Part shown: one piece after another, positions 54,588-64,000 of the stretch | How positions within the stretch are numbered: the first letter of the stretch is position 1 | Layout of the letters: the number at the start of each line of letters is the position of its first letter | NCBI RefSeq assembly: GCF_002307355.1 | Contig: NZ_CP017481.1 | Coordinates: 434,001 to 498,000 of the forward strand | DNA length: 64,000 bases | Direction of reading: 5' to 3' | DNA from: Pectobacterium polaris | GTDB lineage: Bacteria > Pseudomonadota > Gammaproteobacteria > Enterobacterales > Enterobacteriaceae | Made by a program: the position numbers and the translations under genes | Notes under the pieces: generated by a model | The model's input: only the letters and a program-made list of their open reading frames with translations | Database searches by the model: none | What the model was told of the DNA's origin: nothing

Positions 54588-55664
54588 TTACAGCACATCA
54601 ACAGCATTAAGCTCTTTGAAGGCTTGTTCCAAACGAGTCACCATGCTTGCCTGCGAGGCACGCAGCCACACACGCGGGTCATAGTATTTCTTGTTCGGCT
54701 GATCGTCGCCTTTCGGGTTGCCCAATTGGCCTTGCAGATACGCTTCGTTTTCTTTGTAGTATTTCAGGATACCTTCCCACGTTGCCCACTGGGTATCGGT
54801 ATCGATGTTCATTTTCACTACGCCGTAGCTAACGGAATCTTTGATTTCCTGAGCGCTGGAACCAGAACCACCGTGGAACACGAAGTCCAGGCTGTTGTGC
54901 GGCAGGTTATGTTTCTTAGAAACATATTCCTGAGAATCACGCAGGATGGTTGGGGTCAGCTTCACGTTACCTGGCTTGTATACGCCATGCACGTTACCGA
55001 AAGAGGCAGCGATAGTGAAACGTGGGCTGATCGCGTTCAGTTTGGTGTACGCGTAGTCAACGTCTTCTGGCTGGGTGTACAGAGCAGAAGCGTCCATGTG
55101 GCTGTTATCCACACCGTCTTCTTCCCCACCGGTACAACCCAGTTCGATTTCCAGGGTCATATCGATTTTGGCCATACGCGCCAAATATTTAGAACAGATC
55201 TCGATGTTCTCTTCCAGAGACTCTTCAGACAGGTCGATCATGTGAGAAGAGAACAGCGGTTTGCCAGTCGCAGCAAAGTGTTTTTCACCCGCATCCAGCA
55301 GGCCATCGATCCACGGCAGCAATTTCTTCGCGCAGTGGTCGGTGTGCAGAATCACTGGCACGCCATAGTGCTCAGCCATTTGATGCACATGATGAGCGCC
55401 AGAAATCGCACCCAAAATTGCCGCCTGCTGACCTTCTGCTTTCAGGCCTTTACCCGCGATGAATGCTGCACCGCCGTTAGAAAACTGAACGATGACTGGC
55501 GCGCGCACTTTGGCTGCGGCTTCCAGCACAGCATTGATTGAGTCGCTACCGACACAGTTCACTGCTGGCAAGGCGAATTTGTTTTCTTTTGCTACTGCGA
55601 AAACTTTCTGAACGTCATCACCAGTGATGACACCGGGTTTTACGAAATCAAAAATTTTAGACAT
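54588..55664 (-). CDS. fbaA: fructose-bisphosphate aldolase, class II
   Basis: Zinc-dependent glycolytic aldolase. The 358 residues are nearly identical to E. coli FbaA. Zinc-binding histidines lie in VILHTDHCAKKLLPW (His110), the ASFGNVHGVYKPG block (His226) and FVFHGGSGSSAQEI (His264). It lies 137 nt downstream of pgk and is probably both cotranscribed with epd-pgk and expressed from its own promoter, as known in E. coli. Identity is secure. Confidence 0.99.
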   Translation of the reverse strand: MSKIFDFVKPGVITGDDVQKVFAVAKENKFALPAVNCVGSDSINAVLEAAAKVRAPVIVQFSNGGAAFIAGKGLKAEGQQAAILGAISGAHHVHQMAEHYGVPVILHTDHCAKKLLPWIDGLLDAGEKHFAATGKPLFSSHMIDLSEESLEENIEICSKYLARMAKIDMTLEIELGCTGGEEDGVDNSHMDASALYTQPEDVDYAYTKLNAISPRFTIAASFGNVHGVYKPGNVKLTPTILRDSQEYVSKKHNLPHNSLDFVFHGGSGSSAQEIKDSVSYGVVKMNIDTDTQWATWEGILKYYKENEAYLQGQLGNPKGDDQPNKKYYDPRVWLRASQASMVTRLEQAFKELNAVDVL

Positions 55665-55801
55665 GTTACGTGTCCCGTTTCGTTGGCCGTGGAGGGGTTA
55701 AAGAGGTCGATGTTAAATCGACAGGCTGTCTCGACACGAGATTGCGAACATCACATATCGAGACAACCACAGGAAAGGGGAAAAGCACCCCTTACCTTAA
55801 A

Positions 55802-56965
55802 TTATTGCTTGGCACGTTCTTCCAGCATAACCACTGCTGGCAGTTTTTTCCCTTCGACAAATTCGAGGAATGCGCCACCACCGGTAGAAATGTAGGAGAT
55901 TTTATCTGCAATACCAAACAGATCGATCGCAGCCAGCGTATCGCCGCCACCTGCAATAGAGAACGCGTCGCTATCTGCGATAGCACGGGCGATGGTCTCG
56001 GTTCCTTTACGGAAATTAGGGAATTCGAAGACGCCAACCGGGCCATTCCACAGGATGGTCTTGGCATTCTTCAGAATTTCAGCCAGACGCTCAGCGGACA
56101 CATCACCCAGATCCAGAATCTGCTCTTCGTCTTTGATTGCCGTAACAGACTTCAGCGTTGCAGCTGCAGTTTCAGAGAATTCTGACGCGACACGCACATC
56201 GCTCGGTACAGGAATATCACAGGTTTCCAGCAGCTTTTTCGCTTCAGGAATCAGGTCAGCTTCGTACAGGGATTTGCCCACGTTGTGGCCTTGTGCGGCA
56301 ACGAAGGTGTTAGCGATACCGCCACCAACGATCAGCTGATCGGCGATTTTAGACAGTGAATCCAGTACGGTCAGTTTGGTGGAAACTTTAGAACCACCAA
56401 CGATAGCGACCATCGGACGGGCTGGTTTGCTCAAGGCTTTACCCAGCGCTTCCAGCTCACCAGACAGCAGCGGGCCCGCACAAGCGATAGTGGCAAATTT
56501 ACCCACGCCGTGGGTGGAAGCCTGCGCACGGTGTGCTGTACCGAATGCGTCCATTACGAACACATCACACAGCGCCGCGTATTTCTTGGACAGGACTTCG
56601 TCGTCTTTCTTCTCGCCTTTGTTAAAGCGGACGTTTTCCAGTACAACCAGCTCGCCTTCGGCGACATCAACACCATCCAGGTAATCTTTCGCCAGACGTA
56701 CAGGAGAAGACAGTTTCTCTTTCAGGTAGTCAACAACAGGCAGCAGAGAAAACTCTTCGTTGTACTCGCCTTCGGTCGGGCGTCCCAGGTGGGAAGTGAC
56801 CATAACGCGAGCGCCTTGTTTCAGGGCGATTTCGATGGTCGGCAGAGAGGCACGGATGCGCGCATCAGACGTCACTTTCCCTTCTTTTACTGGTACGTTC
56901 AGATCCGCACGAATAAGAACACGTTTACCAGCCAGATCCAGATCGGTCATCTTAATTACAGACAT
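55802..56965 (-). CDS. pgk: phosphoglycerate kinase
   Basis: Glycolytic kinase forming ATP from 1,3-bisphosphoglycerate. The 387 residues are full length. The N-domain has [18 protein letters not shown], the hinge region has [19 protein letters not shown], and the C-domain has [10 protein letters not shown] and [11 protein letters not shown]. It lies 72 nt downstream of epd and 137 nt upstream of fbaA in the epd-pgk-fbaA cluster. Confidence 0.99.
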   Translation of the reverse strand: MSVIKMTDLDLAGKRVLIRADLNVPVKEGKVTSDARIRASLPTIEIALKQGARVMVTSHLGRPTEGEYNEEFSLLPVVDYLKEKLSSPVRLAKDYLDGVDVAEGELVVLENVRFNKGEKKDDEVLSKKYAALCDVFVMDAFGTAHRAQASTHGVGKFATIACAGPLLSGELEALGKALSKPARPMVAIVGGSKVSTKLTVLDSLSKIADQLIVGGGIANTFVAAQGHNVGKSLYEADLIPEAKKLLETCDIPVPSDVRVASEFSETAAATLKSVTAIKDEEQILDLGDVSAERLAEILKNAKTILWNGPVGVFEFPNFRKGTETIARAIADSDAFSIAGGGDTLAAIDLFGIADKISYISTGGGAFLEFVEGKKLPAVVMLEERAKQ

Positions 56966-57037
56966 GGTGAATCCTCTTGTTGATTCTCTTTTAAAGTTGC
57001 TTGAGCGAGATAGCGATCCCAGATCGCCACCGTCGTA

Positions 57038-58054
57038 CTAGAAACCGCTGGCCGCCATCGCCCGTGTTGTATCCAACATCCGGTTGGCAAAGCCCCATTC
57101 GTTATCGCACCAGACCAATGTTTTAATCAGATGCTGACCACTGACCCGTGTCTGCGTACCGTCGACAATGGCACTGTGCGGATCGTGGTTAAAATCAGCC
57201 GACACTAGCGGCAATTCAGTGTAATCAACTATACCACGAAACGACTCATGCGCTGATTTTTGCAATAGTGCGTTAATTTCATTCACATTTACGGCTTTCC
57301 TGACGCTAACGCTCAGGTCAATTGCCGTGACGTTAATCGTCGGTACACGCACCGAGATCGCCTCAAAACGATCGACAAACTGCGGAAAAATACGGGTGAT
57401 CCCCGCCGACAGTTTAGTATCTACCGGAATGATCGACTGGCTGGCGGCTCGTGTACGCCGCAGATCGTGATGATAAGCATCGATCACCGGTTGATCGTTC
57501 ATCGACGAGTGAATCGTCGTCACCGTACCATTCTCGATACCAAAGGCATCATCCAGCAGTTTGATGACCGGGATAATGCAGTTGGTCGTGCAGGATGCAT
57601 TGGAAACAATGCGGTGCCCGCTTTCCAACTGATGGTGATTGACGCCAAACACCACCGTGGCATCCAGATCCGTCGTTCCCGGATGAGAAAACAGCACTTT
57701 CTTTGCACCTGCCGCCAGATGGGCTTCCCCATCTTCCCGGCTACCGTAGACGCCGCTGCAATCCAGCACGATATCGATACCGAGTTCTCGCCAGGGCAAT
57801 GGCTGAATCTCTGTCTGATGCAACAGACGAATACAGTCATCACCGACATAAAGCTGGTCGCACTCCTGACGCACATCCCACGAAAAACGGCCGTGACTGG
57901 AGTCGTACTTGAGCAAATGCGCCATGCCTTCCGCGCTCGCCAGCTCATTAATCGCCACAACCGTAATCTCGGCTCGGCGACCCGATTCATACAACGCACG
58001 TAAAACACTGCGGCCGATGCGGCCAAAACCGTTTATCGCAATACGAATCGTCAT
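57038..58054 (-). CDS. epd: D-erythrose-4-phosphate dehydrogenase
   Basis: GAPDH-like enzyme feeding pyridoxal phosphate synthesis from erythrose 4-phosphate. The ATG at 58054 ([21 protein letters not shown]) gives 338 residues. The catalytic cysteine is in [13 protein letters not shown], and the Epd-type segment [19 protein letters not shown] distinguishes it from GapA. A longer frame to 58123 is unneeded. It precedes pgk, as in E. coli. Confidence 0.97.
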   Translation of the reverse strand: MTIRIAINGFGRIGRSVLRALYESGRRAEITVVAINELASAEGMAHLLKYDSSHGRFSWDVRQECDQLYVGDDCIRLLHQTEIQPLPWRELGIDIVLDCSGVYGSREDGEAHLAAGAKKVLFSHPGTTDLDATVVFGVNHHQLESGHRIVSNASCTTNCIIPVIKLLDDAFGIENGTVTTIHSSMNDQPVIDAYHHDLRRTRAASQSIIPVDTKLSAGITRIFPQFVDRFEAISVRVPTINVTAIDLSVSVRKAVNVNEINALLQKSAHESFRGIVDYTELPLVSADFNHDPHSAIVDGTQTRVSGQHLIKTLVWCDNEWGFANRMLDTTRAMAASGF

Positions 58055-58309
58055 AGCGTTCCTTGTGATTCCTTGTGTCGTGGCAGAGTTACCCAGCGCA
58101 TAGGATATACCCTTCTTAGACACCAGAGAACCCCTGGAGAAACGCCGTCAGCACAACAACTGAAACGCTTCAGCTAGAATAAACGAATTAACGCATAAAA
58201 GAAATATTCTCGTTTGGCACACGCCAGAAGAGTGACCTGCGTCATAAAAATGAAAAAGCCGCGATCGAGGGGCAGACAACACGCATCGAGAGGTGGGTTA
58301 AATTAAGAT
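58055..58309. other. epd upstream region
   Basis: No gene is seen between the tktA terminator and epd. The epd promoter should lie here. CRP and Cra control is known in E. coli, but I found no clear site for either. Confidence 0.35.
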
Positions 58310-58342
58310 GAAAAAAAGCCGCCAGCGTTAGCTGACGGCTTC
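58310..58342 (-). terminator. tktA terminator
   Basis: A 9-bp stem with one G-U pair (58318-58326 with 58331-58339) and a 4-nt loop. The A7 run at 58311-58317 gives a T run on the minus strand. It lies 28 nt after the tktA stop. Confidence 0.87.
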
Positions 58343-58367
58343 TCATATCGAGATTAACGCGGCGGGA

Positions 58368-60362
58368 TTACTTCAGCAGCGCCTGCGCTTTTTCAACGAC
58401 GTTATCGACAGTGAAGCCGAATTCTTCGAACAGCAGCTCAGCCGGAGCCGATTCGCCGAAGCTCGTCATGCCGACAATCGCGCCGTTCAGGCCGACGTAC
58501 TTGAACCAGTAGTCCGCGATACCCGCTTCAATTGCTACGCGTGCCGATACTGCTTTTGGCAGCACTGCTTCACGATAGGCAGCATCCTGCTTGTCGAACG
58601 CATCCGTAGACGGCATGGACACTACGCGTACCTTGCGGCCTGCGGCAGTCAGTTTGTCATACGCGCCGACAGCCAGTTCAACTTCAGAACCGGTGGCAAT
58701 CAGGATCAGCTCAGGTTGACCCTCGCTGTCTTTCAGCACATAGCCGCCTTTTGCCACGTTCGCCAACTGCTCAGCAGTACGTGGCTGCTGCGCCAGGTTC
58801 TGACGAGACAGGATCAGCGACGTTGGGCCATCCTGACGCTCGATTGCGTATTTCCACGCCACCGCCGTTTCCACCTGATCAGCCGGACGCCAGTTGCTCA
58901 TGTTCGGCGTGACGCGCAGGCTTGCCAGTTGTTCAACCGGCTGGTGAGTCGGGCCGTCTTCGCCCAGACCGATGGAGTCGTGGGTGTAAACGTAGATGCT
59001 GCGAATTTTCATCAGCGCGGCCATACGCACAGCATTACGCGCGTATTCCACAAACATCAGGAAGGTTGCGGTGTACGGTACAAAACCACCGTGCAGCGCA
59101 ATCCCGTTGGCAATCGCCGTCATACCGAATTCGCGCACGCCGTAGTGGATGTAGTTACCTGCGTGGTCTTTATCCAGTGAAACCGAGCCAGACCAGATGG
59201 TCAGGTTGCTCGGTGCCAGGTCAGCAGAGCCGCCCAGGAATTCCGGCAGCAGTTTGCCGTAAGCTTCCAGCGCGTTCTGTGACGCTTTGCGGCTGGCGAT
59301 TTTCGCCGGATTCGCCTGCAAATCGTCGATAAATTTCTGTGCGTCTGCCTGCCAGTTGGTCGGCAGTTCACCGCCGGTGCGGCGTTTGAACTCAGCAGCC
59401 AGCTCAGGGTAAGCACTGGCGTAGGCAGCAAACGCCTCGTCCCAGGCCGCTTCTTTACGCTGACCGGCAGGTTTAGCATCCCATGCGGCATAAATGTCAG
59501 TTGGGATATCAAACGGCGCGTGCGCCCAACCCAGCTGTTCGCGGGAAGCCGCGACTTCCGCATCACCCAGCGGTGCACCGTGGGAATCGTGCGTACCGGC
59601 TTTGTTCGGTGAACCGAAGCCAATCACGGTTTTGCACATCAGCAGCGACGGCTTGTCGGTAACCAGCTGTGCTTCGCCGATAGCGCGCTTGATAGCGTCC
59701 GCATCGTGACCGTCTACGCCGCGCACAACGTGCCAGCCGTAGGCTTCAAAGCGGGCAGCGGTATCGTCGGTAAACCAGCCTTCAACGTGACCGTCGATGG
59801 AGATGCCGTTGTCATCATAAAACGCGGTCAGTTTGCCGAGCTTCATGGTGCCTGCCAGCGAGCAGACTTCGTGGGAAATCCCTTCCATCATGCAGCCGTC
59901 ACCCAGGAAGGTGTAGGTATGATGGTTAACAATCTCGTGGCCCGGACGGTTGAACTGTGCTGCCAGCGTGCGCTCGGCAATCGCCATACCCACCGCGTTG
60001 GCAACACCCTGACCCAGCGGGCCAGTGGTGGTTTCAACGCCGGCGGTGTAGCCGTATTCAGGGTGACCTGGGGTTTTGGAATGCAGCTGACGGAAGTTTT
60101 TCAGTTCTTCAATCGGCAGGTCGTAGCCGGAGAGATGCAGCAGGCTGTAAATCAGCATGGAAGCGTGGCCGTTGGACAGCACGAAGCGGTCACGGTTGGC
60201 CCAGTTAGGGTTGGTCGGATTATGGTTAAGATAATCGCGCCACAGCACTTCGGCGATATCGGCCATGCCCATCGGTGCACCAGGGTGACCGGATTTGGCT
60301 TTCTGCACCCCATCCATGCTCAGCGCACGGATAGCATTGGCAAGTTCTTTACGAGAGGACAT
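58368..60362 (-). CDS. tktA: transketolase
   Basis: Thiamine-diphosphate enzyme transferring two-carbon units in the pentose phosphate pathway; its product erythrose 4-phosphate is the substrate of Epd. The ATG at 60362 ([35 protein letters not shown]) gives 664 residues. The TPP motif runs from [18 protein letters not shown] to [12 protein letters not shown], and the pyrimidine-domain ENIVEK-like end is present. A frame to 60485 adds an improbable hydrophobic extension. It is divergent from loiP over about 410 nt. Confidence 0.98.
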   Translation of the reverse strand: MSSRKELANAIRALSMDGVQKAKSGHPGAPMGMADIAEVLWRDYLNHNPTNPNWANRDRFVLSNGHASMLIYSLLHLSGYDLPIEELKNFRQLHSKTPGHPEYGYTAGVETTTGPLGQGVANAVGMAIAERTLAAQFNRPGHEIVNHHTYTFLGDGCMMEGISHEVCSLAGTMKLGKLTAFYDDNGISIDGHVEGWFTDDTAARFEAYGWHVVRGVDGHDADAIKRAIGEAQLVTDKPSLLMCKTVIGFGSPNKAGTHDSHGAPLGDAEVAASREQLGWAHAPFDIPTDIYAAWDAKPAGQRKEAAWDEAFAAYASAYPELAAEFKRRTGGELPTNWQADAQKFIDDLQANPAKIASRKASQNALEAYGKLLPEFLGGSADLAPSNLTIWSGSVSLDKDHAGNYIHYGVREFGMTAIANGIALHGGFVPYTATFLMFVEYARNAVRMAALMKIRSIYVYTHDSIGLGEDGPTHQPVEQLASLRVTPNMSNWRPADQVETAVAWKYAIERQDGPTSLILSRQNLAQQPRTAEQLANVAKGGYVLKDSEGQPELILIATGSEVELAVGAYDKLTAAGRKVRVVSMPSTDAFDKQDAAYREAVLPKAVSARVAIEAGIADYWFKYVGLNGAIVGMTSFGESAPAELLFEEFGFTVDNVVEKAQALLK

Positions 60363-60772
60363 GCTTGACTCCAGATCGGATTGAACGGCTGCCTTTCTTG
60401 AATAATCGATAAAAAACAACAATTTAAACAAGAATGACAAAATAAATATGATTACAAATGTACATGAAAAGCAGAGGGAATGCACATGGAACCGTGAGCA
60501 AAAAACAGGGATTTATCGGCTAACGAATCAATGGCGGTTCTTTTGCCAATTGTGCAGTGGATTGCAGCGCCATACGCACTGTTTTCCAGTGGGTTTACCT
60601 TTATCCACAGCCTCTTTTTGGAACGCACCGGAAACAAAATTCATGGCCTACGGGCTATCAGAAAAAATACAAATCAGATTTTCCGATCTATTTATCAATG
60701 CCGTTTTCGGGTACCTTAAAGCCGCTTTTTTGATATTAAAAAATAAACATTAATCGTATGGAGATGATTTTT
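60363..60772. promoter_or_regulatory. tktA-loiP divergent region
   Basis: AT-rich spacer with no convincing gene. The 101-codon plus-strand frame at 60448-60753 overlaps the loiP leader and lacks a recognised product. Promoters of tktA and loiP must lie here, but no operator was identified. Confidence 0.4.
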
Positions 60773-61525
60773 ATGGCTATTCGTTCTTCTGTACTGGCGC
60801 TGTGTGTCGCAACCTTGCTGACTGGCTGCCAGAACTTAAACACCAGTACCTTAATGCAATCCGGCGCACAGGCTTTCCAGGCGGCAACACTCAGCGATGC
60901 TGATGTGAAATCGCTCAGCAATCAGTCCTGTGAGCAAATGGATAAAGAAGCAAAGATTGCTCCTGCCGACAGCAAGTACACACAGCGCCTGAATAAAATT
61001 GCAGATGCACTGGGTCATGACATCAACGGTACACCGGCCAACTATAAGGTTTATCTGACAAAAGACGTTAACGCTTGGGCAATGGCTAACGGTTGCATCC
61101 GCGTATATAGCGGCCTGATGGATATGATGAATGACAATGAAGTGGAAGGCGTTCTCGGCCACGAAATTGGCCACGTTGCGCTGGGCCATACGCGTAAAGC
61201 CATGCAGGTTGCCTATGCGGCGACTGCTGCACGTACTGCCATTGGCTCTGCGGGTGGCGTAGCGGCGTCCCTGTCACAGTCTCAACTCGCCGATCTGGGA
61301 GAAGAACTGGTTAATTCCCAATTCTCTCAAACTCAGGAAACGCAGGCAGACGATTACTCCTTCGATCTACTGAAGAAACGTGGCGTCAAGCTGGAAGGTC
61401 TGGCAAGCAGCTTTGAAAAACTTGCCAAACTGGATGCCGGTCGTGAGAGCAGCATGTTCGATTCTCACCCTTCATCAGAAGGCCGCGCGAAACACATTCG
61501 TGAACGTATTGCTGCTGGGAAGTAA
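60773..61525 (+). CDS. loiP: outer-membrane lipoprotein metalloprotease LoiP (YggG)
   Basis: M48-family metallopeptidase that cleaves at low osmolarity in E. coli. The start is ATG 60773 with GGAG 9 nt upstream; 250 residues follow. A signal II sequence ends in LLTGC (Cys at residue 19 is the lipidation site). The zinc motif HEIGH is in EVEGVLGHEIGHVALGHTRK, with the downstream QETQADDYSFDLLKKRGV glutamate. LspA, encoded at 12084-12596, would process it. It lies between tktA and speA as in E. coli. Confidence 0.95.
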   Translation: MAIRSSVLALCVATLLTGCQNLNTSTLMQSGAQAFQAATLSDADVKSLSNQSCEQMDKEAKIAPADSKYTQRLNKIADALGHDINGTPANYKVYLTKDVNAWAMANGCIRVYSGLMDMMNDNEVEGVLGHEIGHVALGHTRKAMQVAYAATAARTAIGSAGGVAASLSQSQLADLGEELVNSQFSQTQETQADDYSFDLLKKRGVKLEGLASSFEKLAKLDAGRESSMFDSHPSSEGRAKHIRERIAAGK

Positions 61526-61561
61526 TTCCACGCCCTGATTACTTGCAAAACGTCTACCCAA

Positions 61562-61588
61562 GGGCAATTGAAAAAATCTCAATTGCCC
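61562..61588 (+). terminator. hairpin after loiP
   Basis: A 10-bp perfect stem (61562-61571 with 61579-61588) and 7-nt loop, 36 nt after the loiP stop. No T run follows, so it is a weak terminator or 3' stabiliser. Confidence 0.5.
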
Positions 61589-62082
61589 GCTAGTCATCCG
61601 ACCACTATCATCCCCATCATATTCACGGTAAGCTGTTACATAACAGCTATCTGCAATCGCTTCTATCTTCTTCATGATAGGATTTAAGAATTAATAGATA
61701 TAAATAGATAGCTATTTTCAATCATATTTACTTTCCGTTCTCTTTTTAAGAAACGAATCTCGGCAGATTTCCAGATGTTGGAAGCAGCACTCCGCGAATG
61801 CGGCGGCATACGGAAAAACAGACAATCGCGATTAACACAGAGACATCCGTCGCAATAAACAAGAATGATGGAGTAACCCCCTGTATTTAAAGATAGAAAT
61901 AAACCAGTAAATCAAGCATACTATGTTAAACCAATAAAATTTTTTCCAGTTTGATCATATAGATATATGATAAAACCTGTTGTCGCGCCCGCAGGTTTCT
62001 CTAGAAGCTCCACCTTTTTAGCGATTTAAAGGCATTTCAGGATCGCGATTTCTTAATAACTGGATAACATCAGCAACGATTA
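61589..62082. other. AT-rich spacer upstream of the LuxR-type gene
   Basis: No gene is seen. The stretch is AT-rich and contains a near-palindrome of alternating A and T around 61954-61970, ahead of the LuxR-type gene. Together with that gene it looks like an insertion between loiP and speA. No border repeats are visible. Confidence 0.4.
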
Positions 62083-62130
62083 TTGGTTTATGGCCACTTT
62101 CAGACAATAAACTCATATGTGTTAAAAATC

Positions 62131-62748
62131 ATGGATGTGAGAATTTTCAGTAAATGCAATTTTACCACGGTGGGATTACGGGAAATCCTATCTAGTATCC
62201 CTATGCTCTCGATAAAACCCGTCAACAGGTTTACGCTGCAGCAAGGAAAGAAGAAATGTATTTTCATCATTGACGGTAGCAGCGAGGGCTTTGAGGAATA
62301 CTACGAGTCGATAAGAACTCACTTTTATAATATGGCGTCGTCGTTCGTTATCATCAATAATTCACCCAATCACCCTCCCGTGTGCATTGACGAAAAAACG
62401 ATTCTTATTTCAAAGTCAGCAGCCATCGATTCTTTTTATAAATTACTCGATTTCGTCCACCTTCACGACCGCCGTTTATTCAGTCCCGTCAGACTGTCAA
62501 AATCTGAATATGCCGTATTCCAGCATTGGTGTGCGGGCTACACAGCGGAAGCGATTGCCGATATCATCGGATTAAATAAGAAGTCAGTACTGAACAGCAA
62601 ATCACGATTACTGAATAAATATGGCGTTCAGGATAAAAACTCTTTACTGCTTATTGCTAAAATTATCTTCAAAGACAGCGTCATTGAAGAATTTGATTCC
62701 CTTCCAAAACCAGCAACTGATATCAATATGAGTCATTCGCTTATCTGA
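62131..62748 (+). CDS. LuxR-type HTH regulator, orphan
   Basis: A protein of about 205-221 residues whose C-terminal 65 residues form a LuxR/FixJ helix-turn-helix (RLSKSEYAVFQHWCAGYTAEAIADIIGLNKKSVLNSKSRLLNKYGVQDKNSLL). The N-terminal part has no aspartate pocket of a receiver and no acyl-homoserine lactone domain that I recognise, so it resembles RcsA/BglJ-like regulators. The start is uncertain: ATG 62131 lacks a good ribosome-binding site, and earlier GTG and TTG codons exist (62119, 62083). It is AT-rich and flanked by AT-rich DNA, consistent with acquisition. It converges with speA. Confidence 0.7.
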   Translation: MDVRIFSKCNFTTVGLREILSSIPMLSIKPVNRFTLQQGKKKCIFIIDGSSEGFEEYYESIRTHFYNMASSFVIINNSPNHPPVCIDEKTILISKSAAIDSFYKLLDFVHLHDRRLFSPVRLSKSEYAVFQHWCAGYTAEAIADIIGLNKKSVLNSKSRLLNKYGVQDKNSLLLIAKIIFKDSVIEEFDSLPKPATDINMSHSLI

Positions 62749-62756
62749 GCGATAGA

Positions 62757-62796
62757 CGAAAAAAAAGGGATGCTCACTCGCATCCCTTTTTACTCA
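62757..62796. terminator. bidirectional terminator between the LuxR-type gene and speA
   Basis: A 12-bp stem (62762-62773 with 62780-62791) with a 6-nt loop, starting and ending in A and T runs, lies between the two convergent genes. Confidence 0.92.
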
Positions 62797-62807
62797 GTCA
62801 GTCACAC

Positions 62808-64000
62808 TTATTCTTCATCTTCCAAATAAGTATAGCCGTACAGCCCGGTTTCAAACTCCTCCAGGAACTGCGCCTGAAGTTCGGTATCCAGGTCAGTTTC
62901 TTTCACCTGATCGCGGAAACGGGTCATCAGCACTTTGGGGTCAAGCTGCACATACTCCAGCATGTCGGCAACCGTATTCCCTTCGTCAGATTCTTCAATC
63001 TCAACGGTGCCATCCTGGAAGACAAACACGTCAACGGTCGACGTATCGCCAAACAGGTTATGCATATTCCCCAAAATTTCCTGATAGGCCCCGACCATAA
63101 AGAAGCCCAACAACGGCGGATTTTCTGGATCGTAAGGCGGCATTGGCATCGTCGTCGCGATCCCGTCACCATCGACATAATGATCGATCGTACCATCGGA
63201 ATCACAGGTGATGTCGAGCACGACAGCACGGCGCTCAGGCGGCTTGTTTAGCCCTTCCAATGGCATGACCGGGAACAACTGATCGATCCCCCATGCATCC
63301 GGCATGGATTGGAACAGCGAGAAGTTGACATACAGCTTGTCAGCCATCCGCTCCTGTAACTCATCAATCACCGGCCGGTGCGCACGGTTGCTCGGATCCA
63401 GCTGTTGCTGAATCATCTGACAGATGCTCAGATAAAGCTGCTCTGCTTTCGCACGCTGCGTCAGATCCAACATGCCGTGCGTGTACTGGGTGTGCACATC
63501 GTGCAAATCCATCTGGCTGTCATGCAGCCATTCACGCAGCGAACGGCGTTTCCCCGGCTGCTTGATTTCTTTCCAGGTTGACCACAGGCTCTCAAGCGCA
63601 CGCGGAGCGCCTTCTTCCGGCTCAGTCGGGTCACTGAACTCGTTGCGTTCAACCCCGATAATATTGGAAACCAACACGGTATGGTGCGCGGTTACCGCAC
63701 GGCCAGATTCGGTGATAACCGTCGGATGCGGCAACCCGTTTTCGTTACAGGCATCACCGATGCCCCAAATCACGTTGTTGGCGTATTCATTCAGGCCATA
63801 GTTCACTGAACAATCAGACTGAGAGCGTGTGCCTTCATAATCCACGCCCAACCCGCCACCGACGTCGAAGCACTGGATATTTACGCCCAGCTTATGCAGT
63901 TCGACATAGAAGCGCGCAGACTCACGCACGCCCGTCGCAATATCACGGATATTCGCCAACTGCGATCCCAGATGGAAATGCAGCAGTTGCAGGCTATCCA
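62808..64000 (-). CDS. speA: biosynthetic arginine decarboxylase, C-terminal part (cut by window end)
   Basis: Converts arginine to agmatine for putrescine synthesis. The frame stays open to base 64000, so the N-terminus is outside. The visible 396 or so residues closely follow E. coli Spe[12 protein letters not shown] near the window edge, [14 protein letters not shown] and [19 protein letters not shown] in the barrel domain, [19 protein letters not shown] later and the DEE-rich end. A codon at 63959 is TTG (Leu) and is internal, not a start. It follows the convergent LuxR-type gene. Confidence 0.98.
   Translation of the reverse strand, partial: DSLQLLHFHLGSQLANIRDIATGVRESARFYVELHKLGVNIQCFDVGGGLGVDYEGTRSQSDCSVNYGLNEYANNVIWGIGDACNENGLPHPTVITESGRAVTAHHTVLVSNIIGVERNEFSDPTEPEEGAPRALESLWSTWKEIKQPGKRRSLREWLHDSQMDLHDVHTQYTHGMLDLTQRAKAEQLYLSICQMIQQQLDPSNRAHRPVIDELQERMADKLYVNFSLFQSMPDAWGIDQLFPVMPLEGLNKPPERRAVVLDITCDSDGTIDHYVDGDGIATTMPMPPYDPENPPLLGFFMVGAYQEILGNMHNLFGDTSTVDVFVFQDGTVEIEESDEGNTVADMLEYVQLDPKVLMTRFRDQVKETDLDTELQAQFLEEFETGLYGYTYLEDEE

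Noticed and set aside
60448..60753. 101-codon plus-strand frame in the tktA-loiP spacer
   Set aside because: No recognised product, AT-rich, and it overlaps the leader of loiP.

Overview
The window is a stretch of enterobacterial chromosome. Protein sequences, operon structures and gene order all fit Enterobacterales, and the whole looks most like a soft-rot Pectobacteriaceae such as Pectobacterium. That genus call is an inference from overall similarity, not from a diagnostic marker. Nearly every gene is a core gene. I see no rRNA, tRNA, CRISPR array, prophage or insertion sequence.

Layout. (1) 1-4.6 kb: end of a LysR regulator, folA, the split exporter yjjP/yjjB, a LysE/RhtB-type exporter, a VOC protein and a WYL regulator. 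(2) 4.6-34.5 kb: the E. coli minute 0-1 block, mostly on the minus strand: carAB, dapB, ispH-fkpB-lspA-ileS-ribF, rpsT, nhaA/nhaR, dnaKJ, satP, mog, talB, yaaA and thrLABC. Accessory genes are inserted in it: a frameshifted MFS transporter and a GGDEF protein. (3) 34.7-44.1 kb: lasT, arcA, creA, rob, gpmB, yjjX, trpR, slt and ettA, colinear with the E. coli genes on the other side of thr, but without creBCD. (4) 44.2-48.2 kb: a junction segment with a chemoreceptor and a divergent LysR/oxidoreductase pair. (5) 48.2-64 kb: the E. coli minute 65 block, serA, rpiA, argP, yggE, argO, mscS, fbaA, pgk, epd, tktA, loiP and speA (cut by the window edge), with an orphan LuxR-type gene before speA.

Functional themes are amino-acid supply and export (thr, dapB, carAB, serA, trpR, argP/argO, speA), central carbon metabolism (fbaA, pgk, epd, tktA, talB, rpiA, gpmB), protein folding (dnaKJ), lipoprotein and isoprenoid processing (lspA, ispH), and redox or stress control (arcA, rob, yaaA).

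Regulatory DNA is readable in several places: a complete thr attenuator with leader peptide, a trp operator in front of trpR, an ARG box in front of carA, two heat-shock promoters in front of dnaK, an FNR-type site and a possible 41-codon leader ORF in front of arcA, and many intrinsic terminators. Two genes (the MFS transporter and slt) are frameshifted, each at a C4 run where one more C restores the frame. I did not find a convincing new multi-gene system. The best leads are the arcA leader, the matched frameshifts, and the accessory regulators inserted in core blocks.
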